Positions 27,023 to 36,947 are shown, counted from the first letter of the stretch. The stretch is DNA of 51,685 nt from Paraburkholderia nodosa DSM 21604 (GCF_000519185.1 NZ_JAFA01000051.1:186-51870), one strand, 5' to 3'. Numbers and translations: made by a program. Notes: generated by a model from the sequence alone, not told the origin.

Positions 27023-29026
27023 TCAGATTGACGGATCGATGTAGTCGGCGTTTTTCACGATCCAGTCCGGGTTCAGGTGTGATCTGTCCTCATAGAGGGC
27101 CGACCATTTTCCCGTCACGCGGATGCACGCTTCATCCACACACAGTCGTGCGTCGGGGTCGATGAGTGAAGCATGATCGCGCTCGGCAAGCGCGATCAGT
27201 TCCTTGCGAACGCTTTGTTGCAGGCCGTCGATTTTCACCCGTTGCTCAGCCTGGCGTGGGTCGAAACGCCCGATTCTCGACAAAAATACATGTGGGTCGA
27301 ACGGGTCACCTATCGGATTGTCGAGGAGCACATAGACCTTCTTGTTCTGCGCCTGCAGTTCCCTGACTTCCCGATCGAGCTCGGCGAACGCTGCCGCTCT
27401 TCCTTCGGGCGTGGCCAGACTCAACTCCTTTTGACCGCTGGCCACGTAATAGCCCGCGGCGTTGAAGTAGTAACTCCAGTAACCGCCGATCACAACCGTC
27501 GTGATTCGACTATTCGCGGCCTTCGCCAGCGCCTCGCGCCGGACCGACCCGCACTCCGAATCGACCGGCAAATCATGATCGATAACGTGCGGAATGGGAG
27601 GGCAAGCCGCAGCAACAGCAAAGATGGCGCCGTTTTTTGAAGGGTCGCGCTCCTCATCCGCATAGACTCGTTCGGCATACTGGGCGACATGCGAATCCCC
27701 GAGAAATAGCGTCGTAGTCTTCCGGTCTTCGTGCAAGGCATAGATGCCGTCCCGAGCCTCGCCATCTGGACTTCTTAGCGCGAGGAAGTACCACCCGGTC
27801 CGCGTTGCGAGGTTGACAGCGTCGAAACGGGGACTGATGAGCGCGTCCTTGATCGCCACGCCGCTAACCATCATCAGCACGAGGCCGAGAACCAGCAGAA
27901 GCGCCGTTCGATTCGCAGAGCGATGCCAGCGAATCTTCCTCTCGACAAAGCGGTGTGTGAGCCAGGCGAGCAAGACTGATAGCAATACCACGGCAATCTT
28001 CGTGGGGTGACCATTGTCCGGCCAGACCAGATGTGCGAAAGACAACAACGGCCAATGCCAGAGATAAAGCGGGTAGCTAATCAGCCCGAAAGTCACGAAG
28101 GGGCGACTCGAGAGAATAGTGCGATTGATCCACGCGCCTGAACCCGCTGCGATGACGAGGAATGTGCCCATCGTCGGCAACAATGCCCAAAATCCTGGAA
28201 ATGGCCGCTCATGGTTGATCAGCAAGAATCCAGACAGCAAGAGACTCACTCCCGTTGCACAGAGCAGGTTGCCATATCGGCCGACCAGATCCGGGCGACG
28301 CAAAGCGAAATAGGCGAGCGAGCCGCCAACCATGAGTTCCCAGAAGCGGGAAAGCGGCGAGTAGAAGGCCGCAACAGGATCGCGCCACGCAAGCCACACG
28401 CTAATGCCAAAGGACGCCGCCAGAATCACCCCATTGACGACCGGGAAGCGCCAGCGATGCGTCCACGCATAGCTCAATAGTAGGGGCCAGAATATGTAGT
28501 ATTGCTCTTCAACCGCAAGGCTCCAGAGATGCAACAGCGGTTTGGCCTCGTGACCGCTATCGAAGTAACCGCTCTCGCTCCACAAGACAAAATTCTGGAC
28601 GAAGGAAGTCCCGCCGACGATGTGCTTCCCAAGTTGCGGGTACTCGTCTCGCAGCAGCACGAGCCAACCGGCAACCGCGCAAAAGAACAGGACGAGAAGC
28701 AGCGCAGGGAAGATCCGTCGGATGCGCTTGGCGTAAAAATCAGCAATGCTGAATTTGTCGCGCTCGAGATTGGTGAGAATGATGGTGGTAATGAGGTATC
28801 CGGATATGACAAAAAAAACATCGACGCCGATAAATCCGCCTGCCATCCGGCTTGGGAACGCATGAAACAGAATCACTGCCATCACCGCGATGGCGCGCAG
28901 GCCGTCGACGTGGGGGCGATATTCATGCGTCGCTACGCTGCGGGTCGCGGCTCGATCCGGCGGACTATCGAGGATTTCCGTCGCGGACGGAACCGGCAGC
29001 ACTTGCGGGGTAATCGTCGGTGACAT
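27023..29026 (-). CDS. Membrane acyltransferase (AT3) fused to a periplasmic SGNH domain
   Basis: A 667-aa OafA/OafB-like protein. The N-terminal AT3 domain (about residues 35-370) has about ten membrane segments, with HVDGLRAIAVMAVILFHAFP, FIGVDVFFVISGYLIT and LWSLAVEEQYYIFWP carrying the essential His and Glu motifs. An 11th helix leads into a C-terminal SGNH-like domain with block I FLGDSHVAQY (about 450) and a final D..H block, YEDRSHLNPDW. Such fusions O-acetylate lipopolysaccharide, O-antigen or exopolysaccharide. Some of its codons are less GC-rich than those of the urease genes. Confidence 0.88.
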   Translation of the reverse strand: MSPTITPQVLPVPSATEILDSPPDRAATRSVATHEYRPHVDGLRAIAVMAVILFHAFPSRMAGGFIGVDVFFVISGYLITTIILTNLERDKFSIADFYAKRIRRIFPALLLVLFFCAVAGWLVLLRDEYPQLGKHIVGGTSFVQNFVLWSESGYFDSGHEAKPLLHLWSLAVEEQYYIFWPLLLSYAWTHRWRFPVVNGVILAASFGISVWLAWRDPVAAFYSPLSRFWELMVGGSLAYFALRRPDLVGRYGNLLCATGVSLLLSGFLLINHERPFPGFWALLPTMGTFLVIAAGSGAWINRTILSSRPFVTFGLISYPLYLWHWPLLSFAHLVWPDNGHPTKIAVVLLSVLLAWLTHRFVERKIRWHRSANRTALLLVLGLVLMMVSGVAIKDALISPRFDAVNLATRTGWYFLALRSPDGEARDGIYALHEDRKTTTLFLGDSHVAQYAERVYADEERDPSKNGAIFAVAAACPPIPHVIDHDLPVDSECGSVRREALAKAANSRITTVVIGGYWSYYFNAAGYYVASGQKELSLATPEGRAAAFAELDREVRELQAQNKKVYVLLDNPIGDPFDPHVFLSRIGRFDPRQAEQRVKIDGLQQSVRKELIALAERDHASLIDPDARLCVDEACIRVTGKWSALYEDRSHLNPDWIVKNADYIDPSI

Positions 29027-29724
29027 GAACGAGCCTACGGTGACTGCATATCGGTGAAGCGGAGGGGAGCGACACCGATAATCAGCAATGCGTTCCTTAC
29101 GCAGCCGTGGCTCGAACGCAAGTTAGCCACGTGAACCCAGTACACCCGCGCTCTGGCTTGAGCGTATGTGCGCATACGTACGCATCGCTGCGCGCGAAGG
29201 CACGCAATGACCCAACCCTTTCATGCGTCTATATGCCACCCTTCATGCGTCTATACGTTGCCCTTCACGTAGCCGCGCTCTCCCCTTTCAAAAAGCGGAC
29301 TTTCAAATAACAAACAAAGTGTTTCAACGCGAAGACGAAGGCTTTTTACGCCGTGATTCACGTGCCGAACCGTGGCTTTCTTGAAGGGAATTCAGTCGCA
29401 TTTAGCTTGTGAGCGATGAGTCTGCGCGGCGAAGGCCGCCTTTCTATCGGTGTTGCCGACAGTTGTCTCACTACATTTCCAGTGGACGTTTCTTTCCCGG
29501 TTCGCATGCTTTGCTCTGATGCTCACATTCGCCTTGCCATCTATCAATCGCATGAAAATATAATTAGCTATCCTATTTATTTTTCTGCGGATATGTTTGA
29601 GATCACGAACCTGTTGCGTCAAGAAATACGCCGAAAGCATATCGAATCGACTTCGTGCGGCGCGCACGGTGGACATTGTGAGGCTCACGCTGGGCGACTT
29701 TCGCATGCCCTACCGCGCGCGAAT
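29027..29724. other. Intergenic DNA with short direct repeats
   Basis: No gene supported. Around 29213-29245 a segment TTCATGCGTCTATA occurs twice with 22-bp spacing, preceded by a small inverted repeat near 29161-29180 (GCGTATG/CATACG). The stretch 29400-29700 is unusually AT-rich for this genome. This is consistent with insertion-scar DNA next to the waaA duplicate. Confidence 0.4.
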
Positions 29725-30165
29725 TCATACATCGCAGACGAGAGCCTGCACAACATCCACCGTGCGCGTGCGCGTGCGCGCCGCGGTGGCGCGAGGTGAA
29801 TGCCGCCGCAGCCGCGCCGATGGCGACACGCTGTGGTTTTTCGTCGAAGAGTTCGTGCAAGGCGCATGCGAGATCGACGGGTTCTTGCACCTGCAGGGCC
29901 GCGCCAGCGGCCGGGGCGCCGGCAGTAGCCTGCTTGAAGTTGAAGACATGCGGCCCGATCAGCATCGGCACGCCCACGGCGCACGCTTCGATCAGTTTCT
30001 CCCCGCCGAGTGGCAATAGGCTGCCGCCAATGAATGCAAGGTCAGCGATGGCGGAGTAAGCGCCCATCTCTCTCATCGAGTCGCCGAGCAGGACGCTTAA
30101 GTCCTGAGGGGGCAACCGCACACCCGCATGCGCCGAGGCCACCGCAGCCAAGCGGATCGTCTGCA
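29725..30165 (-). pseudogene. Decayed duplicate of the 3' third of waaA (kdtA)
   Basis: On the minus strand this matches the last roughly 150 codons of the intact waaA at 31845-33152: PQDLSVLLGDSMREMGAYSA, LAFIGGSLLPLGGEKLIEAC and IGPHVFNFKQAT have direct counterparts with scattered substitutions. The reading shifts frame near the end at an expanded GTGCGC run (about 29760-29780) and then recovers the same terminus (VVQALVCDV, stop 29725-29727). The 5' two thirds of the gene are absent. Divergence from the intact copy argues against a very recent duplication. Confidence 0.8.
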
Positions 30166-30336
30166 CGCACAATGATATGGCACTTATTTATTGAGAGACG
30201 GACGGCGGCTCGCACAGGCGTTCGTGCGGCACCTGATGATGGCCTGACGATGGCGTTGCTGGACGGCGAGTACATCAGACACACGGTGGCATAATAGTCT
30301 TTCGGTCAAAGGATTAGGGATGTTGCGGGCAGGCTC

Positions 30337-31449
30337 ATGCAGAGTGAAAAAAGGAAAGTCGAACCGGTCCATGGTTTTATAGATAGAAGCCTACGCGTTC
30401 CTCATCCAGGAATTATTCAGGATGCGGTCGAGAATCTCTCTTTTTACAAGAAGATTTCGCTTCTGAAAAAGCAGTTGCATAAATGGTCGATACTTTCATT
30501 TAACCGGCAACTCAGTCTGTATACAGAAGCCGCGGACTTGCATGATGGCGCCCGGATTTTACTGGCGTACAGCGGCGTCAACAACATCGGCGACGCGTTA
30601 ATGGATCTTTCCGGGCGGGCGTTAATTGGCAGAACCCCGTACAAGCTGGATGTTGTGCTCGATCCGTCTCTGGCCGAGCTCTTTCGGCATGACCGGTACC
30701 TATCGAAAATCTACACGGATTATCGTGAAGTCGATTTCGGCGAATACGATTTCGTCATACTGAACAAGCTCGGAATTCGTGTAATAAAAGAGAAAATCAG
30801 GCATGCGAGCCAATCCAGATTTACCAGCCTGATCGGATGGTATGCAGGGCGTAATTTCAATCACATACAGTTCAGCTACTACGCTTTCAACAAGATCCTG
30901 AAATGCGGGATCGCCGATATGGACCTGTATAAAAATGCCCGACTCGTTCTCGACGCTCCCAAGGGCGATGACTTTCCATCGGAAGGCTATGCCGGGAGAG
31001 TCGCCATTTCTGTCGGCGGCAGGGAATCCGACCGCATCTACAGTAAGTGGGCAGACGTTCTAGCAAGGCTTGACGACGACGAAGGGTTGTCGCGTTACGA
31101 GTTTGTCCTAGTCGGATCGGAGAATGGACTCAAGCAAGCTAACGATCTGATCGGCATGAAACTCAGGAATCTGAAGCTCACCTCATTGGTTGGCAAATTG
31201 AAGATTCATGAATGCTTTTCCCTGATAAGGCAGAGCAGGCTATTTGTAGGGGCGGACGGCGGGCTTCTGCATATTGCGCACGCGGGCGGCGTGCCGACCA
31301 TCGCCTTGTTTAGCAATGACATTGACCCAAGAACCCGCTACGTCGAGAATGATTTTTTCAAATGTTCTCCACTGACGGGGGCGAGTGATGTCACGAGCAT
31401 TGAGCCAAATGATGTGGTGAATGTCATGAAAGATATTCTGCTTGGGTGA
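30337..31449 (+). CDS. Family 9-like glycosyltransferase (heptosyltransferase superfamily), probably acquired
   Basis: A 370-aa protein with the GT-B layout of family 9 glycosyltransferases. The N-terminal half has ILLAYSGVNNIGDALMDLSG (about residues 68-87). The C-terminal half has RVAISVGGRES and the nucleotide-sugar site FVGADGGLLHIAHAGGVPTI (about 304-323), equivalent to the GxDTGLxHxAAA motif of heptosyltransferases, here with Gly in place of the usual Thr. Base composition is clearly less GC-rich than its neighbours, and it sits between a broken and an intact copy of waaA on the opposite strand. This suggests horizontal acquisition and a role in modifying the lipopolysaccharide core. 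Donor sugar unknown. The ATG at 30337 has a weak ribosome site. Confidence 0.7.
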   Translation: MQSEKRKVEPVHGFIDRSLRVPHPGIIQDAVENLSFYKKISLLKKQLHKWSILSFNRQLSLYTEAADLHDGARILLAYSGVNNIGDALMDLSGRALIGRTPYKLDVVLDPSLAELFRHDRYLSKIYTDYREVDFGEYDFVILNKLGIRVIKEKIRHASQSRFTSLIGWYAGRNFNHIQFSYYAFNKILKCGIADMDLYKNARLVLDAPKGDDFPSEGYAGRVAISVGGRESDRIYSKWADVLARLDDDEGLSRYEFVLVGSENGLKQANDLIGMKLRNLKLTSLVGKLKIHECFSLIRQSRLFVGADGGLLHIAHAGGVPTIALFSNDIDPRTRYVENDFFKCSPLTGASDVTSIEPNDVVNVMKDILLG

Positions 31450-31844
31450 ATTGTGCGATTTGCAGACATCGTTTCACCTTCATGACGGCCGTTTCTTTGG
31501 CACGCCGATGATGTCCGCCGCGGATTTTGTCGAGCCGCCAATTGCGGTGCCGAATTCGCTCTTTGCGCTCGTCGTTCGCCCTTTCCACGTCCTCCACGAG
31601 AGGTAGGGTTTTCGCCCAGTTCCGCAATGAGACCGACAGGAGTCTCATCACCGTGCAAACCGTGTGGCCGAAGTCAGTCGTGGTCCGACCGCCACTCTTC
31701 AATTCGCAGGCCGATCGCCTGCTGTGTCCGAGCATGGTGTCATTCAAACTCGTTCGGGACGGGAAGCGGTGAACGTACAACAGTGCCATTGAGGTGCGGC
31801 GAGCGCAGTGGAATTGAGCGGGCTACGCGCTACCGCACGCAAAG
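31450..31844. other. Gap between the acquired glycosyltransferase and waaA
   Basis: No gene supported; open frames in both directions lack ribosome sites and recognisable motifs. The last 15-20 bp before 31845 resemble the sequence at the end of the waaA fragment (near 29706-29724), so the duplication includes a short stretch beyond the stop codon. Confidence 0.4.
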
Positions 31845-33152
31845 TCATACATCTGAGACGAGCGCCTGCACGACATCCACCGTGCGCGCCGTCGCACCGC
31901 GGTGACGCGAGGCAAATGCGGCGGCAGCCGCGCCCATGGCGACCCGGCGCGGCTTGTCGTTGAAGAGTTCGCACAAGGCGCGCGCGAGATCGGTGGGGTC
32001 CTGAACCTGCAGGGCGGCGCCCGCGGCCGTGGCGTCGGCGGTCGCCTGCGTGAAGTTGAATACGTGCGGCCCGATCAGCACCGGCACGCCCACGGCGCAT
32101 GCTTCGATCAGGTTCTGCCCGCCGAGCGGCAAGAGACTGCCGCCGATGAACGCGAGATCGGCGGCAGCGTAGTAAGCGCCCATCTCCCCCATCGAATCCC
32201 CGAGCAAAACGCTCACGTCCTGCGGCAACACGCGCACGCCCGCGTGCACGGACGCCGCGGCAGCCGCAGCCGGCGCCCAGCGCGAGCGCCGCTCGAGCTT
32301 GAAGTTCTTGCGCTCCACGAGCGCGGCCACCTCGTCGAAACGCTGCGGATGGCGCGGCACGAGGATCAGCAGCGCGTCTGGGACATTGAGTGACGCGAAG
32401 GCCTGCAGTACGAGTTCCTCTTCGCCTTCGCGCGTGCTCGCTGCCACCCACACCGGGCGCTCGCCGATCGCGCGGCGCCACTCGCGGCCGCGCGCAATCA
32501 GCGCCGGCGGGCTCGCCATGTCGAACTTGAGGTTGCCGAGCACCGCCACGCTGCGCGCGCCGAGCGCGGTGAGGCGCTCCGCGTCGGAGGGACTTTGCGC
32601 CAGCACGCGTGCAAAGCCGCCGAACACCTCGCGTGCGCCCGCGCCGAACTTCGCCGCCCGCTTGAACGAGCGCGCCGACATGCGCGCGTTGGTGAGCACG
32701 AGCGGCACGTCGGCGTGCTTGCACTCGTCGATGAGCGTAGGCCAGACCTCGGTTTCCATCACGAGACCGAGCGACGGCCGCCATGCGTGCAGGAAGCGCC
32801 GCACCGCGTGCGGCATGTCGTACGGCAGGTAGCAGCGCAGCACGCGATTGCCGAAAAGCTGCTCACCCGTGGCACGGCCGCCCGGCGTCATGTGCGTGAG
32901 CAGGATGCGCGCGTCGGGGCGCGCCGCCAGCAGCGCGTCGACGAGCGGCTGCGCCGCGCGGGTCTCGCCCACCGAGACGGCATGCACCCAGATGAGCGGC
33001 GCGTCGTCCTCGGGCAGGCGCCCTGTGCAATAGCCGAAACGCTCGCCGATATGCTCGCGATAGCCGCGCTCGCGGCGCGAGCGAATGAACAGCCGCAGCA
33101 CCGCGAGCGGTGCAATGAGCCACCAGGCCGCGCGATAGATCACTCTCAGCAT
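31845..33152 (-). CDS. waaA: Kdo transferase WaaA
   Basis: A 435-aa 3-deoxy-D-manno-octulosonic acid transferase that adds Kdo from CMP-Kdo to lipid A precursor at the inner membrane. An N-terminal membrane anchor (WWLIAPLAVLRLF) precedes the GT-B fold. Diagnostic blocks are WVHAVSVGETRAAQPLV (about residues 54-70; the catalytic Glu is in GET), THMTPGGRATGEQLFG and LVMETEVWPTLI in the first half, and FIGGSLLPLGGQNLIEACAV in the second. Intact. It forms a minus-strand block with kdoO (85 bp upstream) and waaC. Confidence 0.95.
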   Translation of the reverse strand: MLRVIYRAAWWLIAPLAVLRLFIRSRRERGYREHIGERFGYCTGRLPEDDAPLIWVHAVSVGETRAAQPLVDALLAARPDARILLTHMTPGGRATGEQLFGNRVLRCYLPYDMPHAVRRFLHAWRPSLGLVMETEVWPTLIDECKHADVPLVLTNARMSARSFKRAAKFGAGAREVFGGFARVLAQSPSDAERLTALGARSVAVLGNLKFDMASPPALIARGREWRRAIGERPVWVAASTREGEEELVLQAFASLNVPDALLILVPRHPQRFDEVAALVERKNFKLERRSRWAPAAAAAASVHAGVRVLPQDVSVLLGDSMGEMGAYYAAADLAFIGGSLLPLGGQNLIEACAVGVPVLIGPHVFNFTQATADATAAGAALQVQDPTDLARALCELFNDKPRRVAMGAAAAAFASRHRGATARTVDVVQALVSDV

Positions 33153-33237
33153 CGGGCCTCCGCGTCGGCCAGGGTCAGGCGAAACGCCGCGGCCGCGCGG
33201 CTGGATGCGTGTATCGGCAGGCTCATCGCGCGTGGAT

Positions 33238-34122
33238 TCAAACCAGTTCCTTGCCCTTCAGGCGTTCGAGAATGCCGAGCGGCGCCCATTCGGGATGCAC
33301 CATCTCCTTCACCGGCAGGAAAAAGGTCTGCTCCATCATGAACTGACCGGACATCACGGCATGCGACGTGTGATCGGAGAAGCACACCCACACGCTGCCC
33401 GGCGGAAAGCCGATGGTCTCCTGCGGGCTCGACTTCTGATAGCCGAGATCGGCCTTCATGCCGTCGTGGAGGTTGAGCATCAGATGGTCGTACTCGCTGC
33501 GCGGCGATTTCGTGATGTGCAGCAGGTTCTGCAGCCACGCCGAGCCCGGAAACTGCGGCTTGATGTTGGGCAGGAAGCGCCTGGCCATGTCCTCGAACGG
33601 CTCGCCCACGCGCCACACGCGCGGCACGCCGTTCGGATTGACGTTGGTGAACACCCGCAGGATGCGCTCGCCGTAGTTCGGGCGCGACGGAAACGCATCC
33701 ACGTGCAGACGCGAATCGTCCTTGCGCCACGAGGTCTCGCGCGTTTCCACCTGATGCAGGCGCAGGCTCGTGGGCGCGACACGCAGCTTGCCGGTGTACT
33801 CGGGAAAGAGGCCGTCCACCAGCGTGCGCGCGCAGGTCTGGTAACGCGCGATCAACGCGCGCACGGCCGACTGCGTGACGGTGTCGCCGAGCACGCCGTG
33901 CAGCGCGCCGCCGTTCGGGTCGAGGCTGATGTTCTTGCGCTTGGGGTCGGCGATCGCGGGGTCGAGCAGCGCGCGCTCGCCGCCTTCGATCGCAAAGGCC
34001 AGGTTCGGAAAATACAGCACCTTGCCCTGCTCGACGGCGTCGAGCAGCGTCTCGCGCGGTTGCGAGAGCTGCTGGCCCTGCCAGTCGGCGGAAGTGATTT
34101 CGATGATCTGGGATTCGTTCAT
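33238..34122 (-). CDS. kdoO: Kdo 3-hydroxylase, Fe(II)/2-oxoglutarate-dependent
   Basis: A 294-aa protein matching the Kdo hydroxylase family known from Burkholderia and Yersinia, which converts the outer Kdo of lipopolysaccharide to Ko. SRLHVDAFPSRPNYGERILR (about residues 131-150) supplies the HxD iron motif, and DHTSHAVMSGQFMMEQTFF the distal His/Arg-like region. The ATG at 34122 (MNESQIIEIT) is chosen; the 48 upstream codons in frame are low-complexity shadow. Placement directly upstream of waaA supports the function. Confidence 0.88.
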   Translation of the reverse strand: MNESQIIEITSADWQGQQLSQPRETLLDAVEQGKVLYFPNLAFAIEGGERALLDPAIADPKRKNISLDPNGGALHGVLGDTVTQSAVRALIARYQTCARTLVDGLFPEYTGKLRVAPTSLRLHQVETRETSWRKDDSRLHVDAFPSRPNYGERILRVFTNVNPNGVPRVWRVGEPFEDMARRFLPNIKPQFPGSAWLQNLLHITKSPRSEYDHLMLNLHDGMKADLGYQKSSPQETIGFPPGSVWVCFSDHTSHAVMSGQFMMEQTFFLPVKEMVHPEWAPLGILERLKGKELV

Positions 34123-34368
34123 GGTCGCCCCTGGAAGCGATGGATCTGATTGCCTGGCGGTGTGGCGCGCTGCGAGCGTGGCGTGCCTTGTTGCCCGCCC
34201 TGTTGCCCGCTTTATTGCCGTCATGCGCGGCCCTTGCCGGCCAGGCCCTGGCGCTCGCTTGTGCACATTTGTGGACCCTCGCGCGCGCCGATTCTTATAC
34301 CCGCAGCCTCCACGGTTCGCCTTGACGCGCCGCAGCCCGTCCAGCGCCCGCGCCGCGGCGGCGCGCCG

Positions 34369-35364
34369 CTACAGCAGCCCGAAGCCCGCCAGCGCGCCCT
34401 TCACCTGCGCGAGCGTCGGCGGCTGGCCTGCCGTGCCCAGATTGACGACGTTCGGCGACCAGTAGCCGCCCGTGCGCCAGGCAGTCGCGAAATTGTACAA
34501 CTCGACGGTCGGGCGCTTCAGCGCCGCCGCGATATGCACGAGACCCGTGTCCACGCCCACCGTGGCCGCCGCGCCGTCGATGAGGCCCACCACGGCAGGC
34601 AGCGAGAGCCTGGGCGGCACGATCGCCGCTTCGCCGAATTCGCGCGCGAGGCGCTCGCTCGTGGCGCGCTCGGCCTCACTGCCCCAGGGCAGCACGAGCG
34701 ACGCGCCGCGCCGCACGAGCGCCTGGCCCAGCTCGATCCAGTGCTGGTCGGGCCACTGCTTGTCGGCGCGCGACGTGGCGTGCACGAACACCACATAGGG
34801 CACCGGCAGGTTCAGCCCGACGCCTGCGAGCGCCTGCGCGGCGCGATAGGTGTCGAGGCCGAACTCAATGTCGTCGGTGGGCGACGGCGGCGCGAGATCG
34901 AGCGCGCCCGCAACCAGTTTGCGCGTGCGCTCGACCACGTGGGTGCGCGGCTCGATGCGGATCGAGCGGTCGTAGAAGAAGCGCACGGGCCATTCGTAGC
35001 CCGCACCATCGGTGCGATTGCCGAGGCCGACGAGCGGCCCGCGCGCCCAGCTTGCGACCCAGGCGGTCTTGATGAGCCCCTGGCAGTCGATCACGAGGTC
35101 GTACTTTTCGGCTGCGAGCGCGCGCCGGAACGCGCCGATCTCGCGCCAGTTGGCGCCCGAGAGGAGGCCCTTGCGCCAGCGGCGCAGCGAAAACGGAATC
35201 GCGCGGCGCACGCCCTCCACGAGCTCGACGAGCGACTGGAAGCTCTCTTCGACGAGCCAGTCGATCTGCGCGTCGGGGTACCGTCGCCGGATATCGGCAA
35301 TGGCGGGCATGTTGTGGACGACGTCGCCAAGCGACGACACGCGCACGATGAGGATCTTTTGCAC
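34369..35364 (-). CDS. waaC: Lipopolysaccharide heptosyltransferase I WaaC
   Basis: A 331-aa family 9 glycosyltransferase that adds the first L,D-heptose to Kdo2-lipid A. It starts at GTG 35364, giving (M)QKILIVRVSSLGDVVHNMPA, the standard WaaC N-terminus; a TTG two codons upstream is possible, and the longer frame reaching 35520 is not credible. RADKQWPDQHWIELG (about residues 208-222) and VGVDTGLVHIAAALKRPTV form the ADP-heptose site. The 246-bp gap to kdoO holds no gene. Confidence 0.92.
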   Translation of the reverse strand: MQKILIVRVSSLGDVVHNMPAIADIRRRYPDAQIDWLVEESFQSLVELVEGVRRAIPFSLRRWRKGLLSGANWREIGAFRRALAAEKYDLVIDCQGLIKTAWVASWARGPLVGLGNRTDGAGYEWPVRFFYDRSIRIEPRTHVVERTRKLVAGALDLAPPSPTDDIEFGLDTYRAAQALAGVGLNLPVPYVVFVHATSRADKQWPDQHWIELGQALVRRGASLVLPWGSEAERATSERLAREFGEAAIVPPRLSLPAVVGLIDGAAATVGVDTGLVHIAAALKRPTVELYNFATAWRTGGYWSPNVVNLGTAGQPPTLAQVKGALAGFGLL

Positions 35365-35465
35365 GCTCAAGGCTCTTGGGCCGGACAGATTAAAAAGGTG
35401 GGCAATTTTAGCGCGCCGCACGCAAATGCAAAGAAAAACCGGGGAAATGCGCGGAAAGGAATGCA

Positions 35466-35499
35466 AACGGCGCCGCGCCGTGACTGGCGGGGCGCCGTT
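35466..35499. terminator. Terminator-like hairpin between manB and waaC
   Basis: AACGGCGCC (35466-35474) pairs perfectly with GGCGCCGTT (35491-35499) around a 16-nt GC-rich spacer that can extend the stem. There is only a short T-run on the minus-strand side, so its strength is uncertain. Confidence 0.45.
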
Positions 35500-35552
35500 G
35501 GGCGCGTCATGTGGCCGCAAGGAGTCGCAAGGGGCGTGGTGGCCCCCGGGCC

Positions 35553-36947
35553 TTAGAACGGCAGCTTCGCGTCCGGCTTCTCGGCGAGAATCACGCGCTT
35601 GAAATCGGCCTGGATGCGCGCGAGCGCGGCATCGTTGTCGGCCTCGAAGCGCATCACGACCACGGGCGTGGTGTTCGACGAACGGGCGAGACCAAAGCCG
35701 TCCGGATATTCCACGCGCAGGCCGTCGATGGTGATGACCTCGTCCTCACCCGTGAACTTCGCGTTCTTCTGCAGCTTCGCGATCAGCTCGAAGTTCTCGC
35801 CTTCCTCGAGCTTCAGTTGCAGCTCGGGCGTGGCGTGCGAGTTCGGCAGGTCGTTGAGCAGCTTGCTCGGGTCGGCCACGCGCGAGAGGATTTCGAGCAG
35901 ACGCGCGCCCGTGTACAGGCCGTCGTCGAAGCCGTACCAGCGGTCCTTGAAGAACACGTGGCCGCTCATCTCACCCGCGAGCGGCGCGCCGGTTTCGCGC
36001 AGCTTCGCCTTCACGAGCGAGTGGCCCGTCTTCCACATGAGCGGCTCGCCGCCCTTTTCCTTCACCCACTTCGCGAGATTGCGCGTGCACTTCACGTCGT
36101 AGATGATCTGCTTGCCCGGATTGCGCGAGAGCACTTCCTCGGCGAACAGCATGAGCTGGCGATCGGGGTAGATGATCTCGCCGTCCTTGGTGACGACGCC
36201 CAGGCGGTCGCCGTCGCCGTCGAACGCGAAGCCGATCTCCGCATCCGTTTCCTTGAGCGCCCGGATCACGTCCTGCAGGTTCTCGGGGTGCGCCGGGTCC
36301 GGATGGTGGTTCGGGAAGGTGCCGTCTACTTCCGTGAAAAGCTCGACCAGCTCGCAGCCCATCGCCTTGAACAGGCGCGGCGCCAGGTCGCCAGCCACGC
36401 CGTTGCCGGTGTCGACCACGATCTTTAGCGGACGCGCAAGCTTCACGTCGCTCAAGATGCGATCGACATAGGCGTCGGCGATGTCGTACTTCGTGTAGCT
36501 GCCCTCGCCCGCGTCGAAACGGTCTGCAACGATGCGGTCGTACAGCGCGAGGATCTGGTCGCCGTAGATCGCCTTGCCGCGCAGGACCATCTTGAAGCCG
36601 TTGTAGTCGGGCGGATTGTGGCTGCCCGTCACGACGATGCAGGAGTCGACGCTACGCTCGCCGCCCACCAGCTTGAGCGGCACGCTCGCGGCGAAGTAGC
36701 CCACGGGCGTGGGCACCATGCCGACGTCGACCACGTCCACGCCGGCCTCGCACAGGCCGTCGGCCAGCGCACGCGAGAGATCGGGACCCGAGAGCCGGCC
36801 GTCGCGCGCGATCACCACGGCGTCGCCGCCCTGCGCACGCACTTCGCTGCCGAACGCGCGGCCAATGGCGCGCGCGGTGTCGGTGTCGAGCGTCTTTCCG
36901 ATCACGCCGCGGATGTCATATGCCTTGAAAATCGATTTCGAAATCAT
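35553..36947 (-). CDS. manB: Phosphomannomutase/phosphoglucomutase (AlgC/ManB type)
   Basis: A 464-aa alpha-D-phosphohexomutase. ISKSIFKAYDIRGVIGKTLD opens domain 1; the phosphoserine loop is VVTGSHNPPDYNGFK (about residues 101-115); the metal loop is FAFDGDGDRLG (about 239-249); and the sugar-binding loop is GGEPLMWKTGHS. It interconverts mannose or glucose 1- and 6-phosphates for lipopolysaccharide and exopolysaccharide precursors. The ATG lies only about 14-17 bp from the right-end hairpin of the IscB element, and no ribosome site is visible between them. Native expression signals therefore seem to have been displaced. Confidence 0.93.
   Translation of the reverse strand: MISKSIFKAYDIRGVIGKTLDTDTARAIGRAFGSEVRAQGGDAVVIARDGRLSGPDLSRALADGLCEAGVDVVDVGMVPTPVGYFAASVPLKLVGGERSVDSCIVVTGSHNPPDYNGFKMVLRGKAIYGDQILALYDRIVADRFDAGEGSYTKYDIADAYVDRILSDVKLARPLKIVVDTGNGVAGDLAPRLFKAMGCELVELFTEVDGTFPNHHPDPAHPENLQDVIRALKETDAEIGFAFDGDGDRLGVVTKDGEIIYPDRQLMLFAEEVLSRNPGKQIIYDVKCTRNLAKWVKEKGGEPLMWKTGHSLVKAKLRETGAPLAGEMSGHVFFKDRWYGFDDGLYTGARLLEILSRVADPSKLLNDLPNSHATPELQLKLEEGENFELIAKLQKNAKFTGEDEVITIDGLRVEYPDGFGLARSSNTTPVVVMRFEADNDAALARIQADFKRVILAEKPDAKLPF

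Noticed and set aside
29603..30172. An apparently intact 189-codon minus-strand gene
   Set aside because: It is the waaA 3' fragment read through a frameshift; the true reading ends at 29725.
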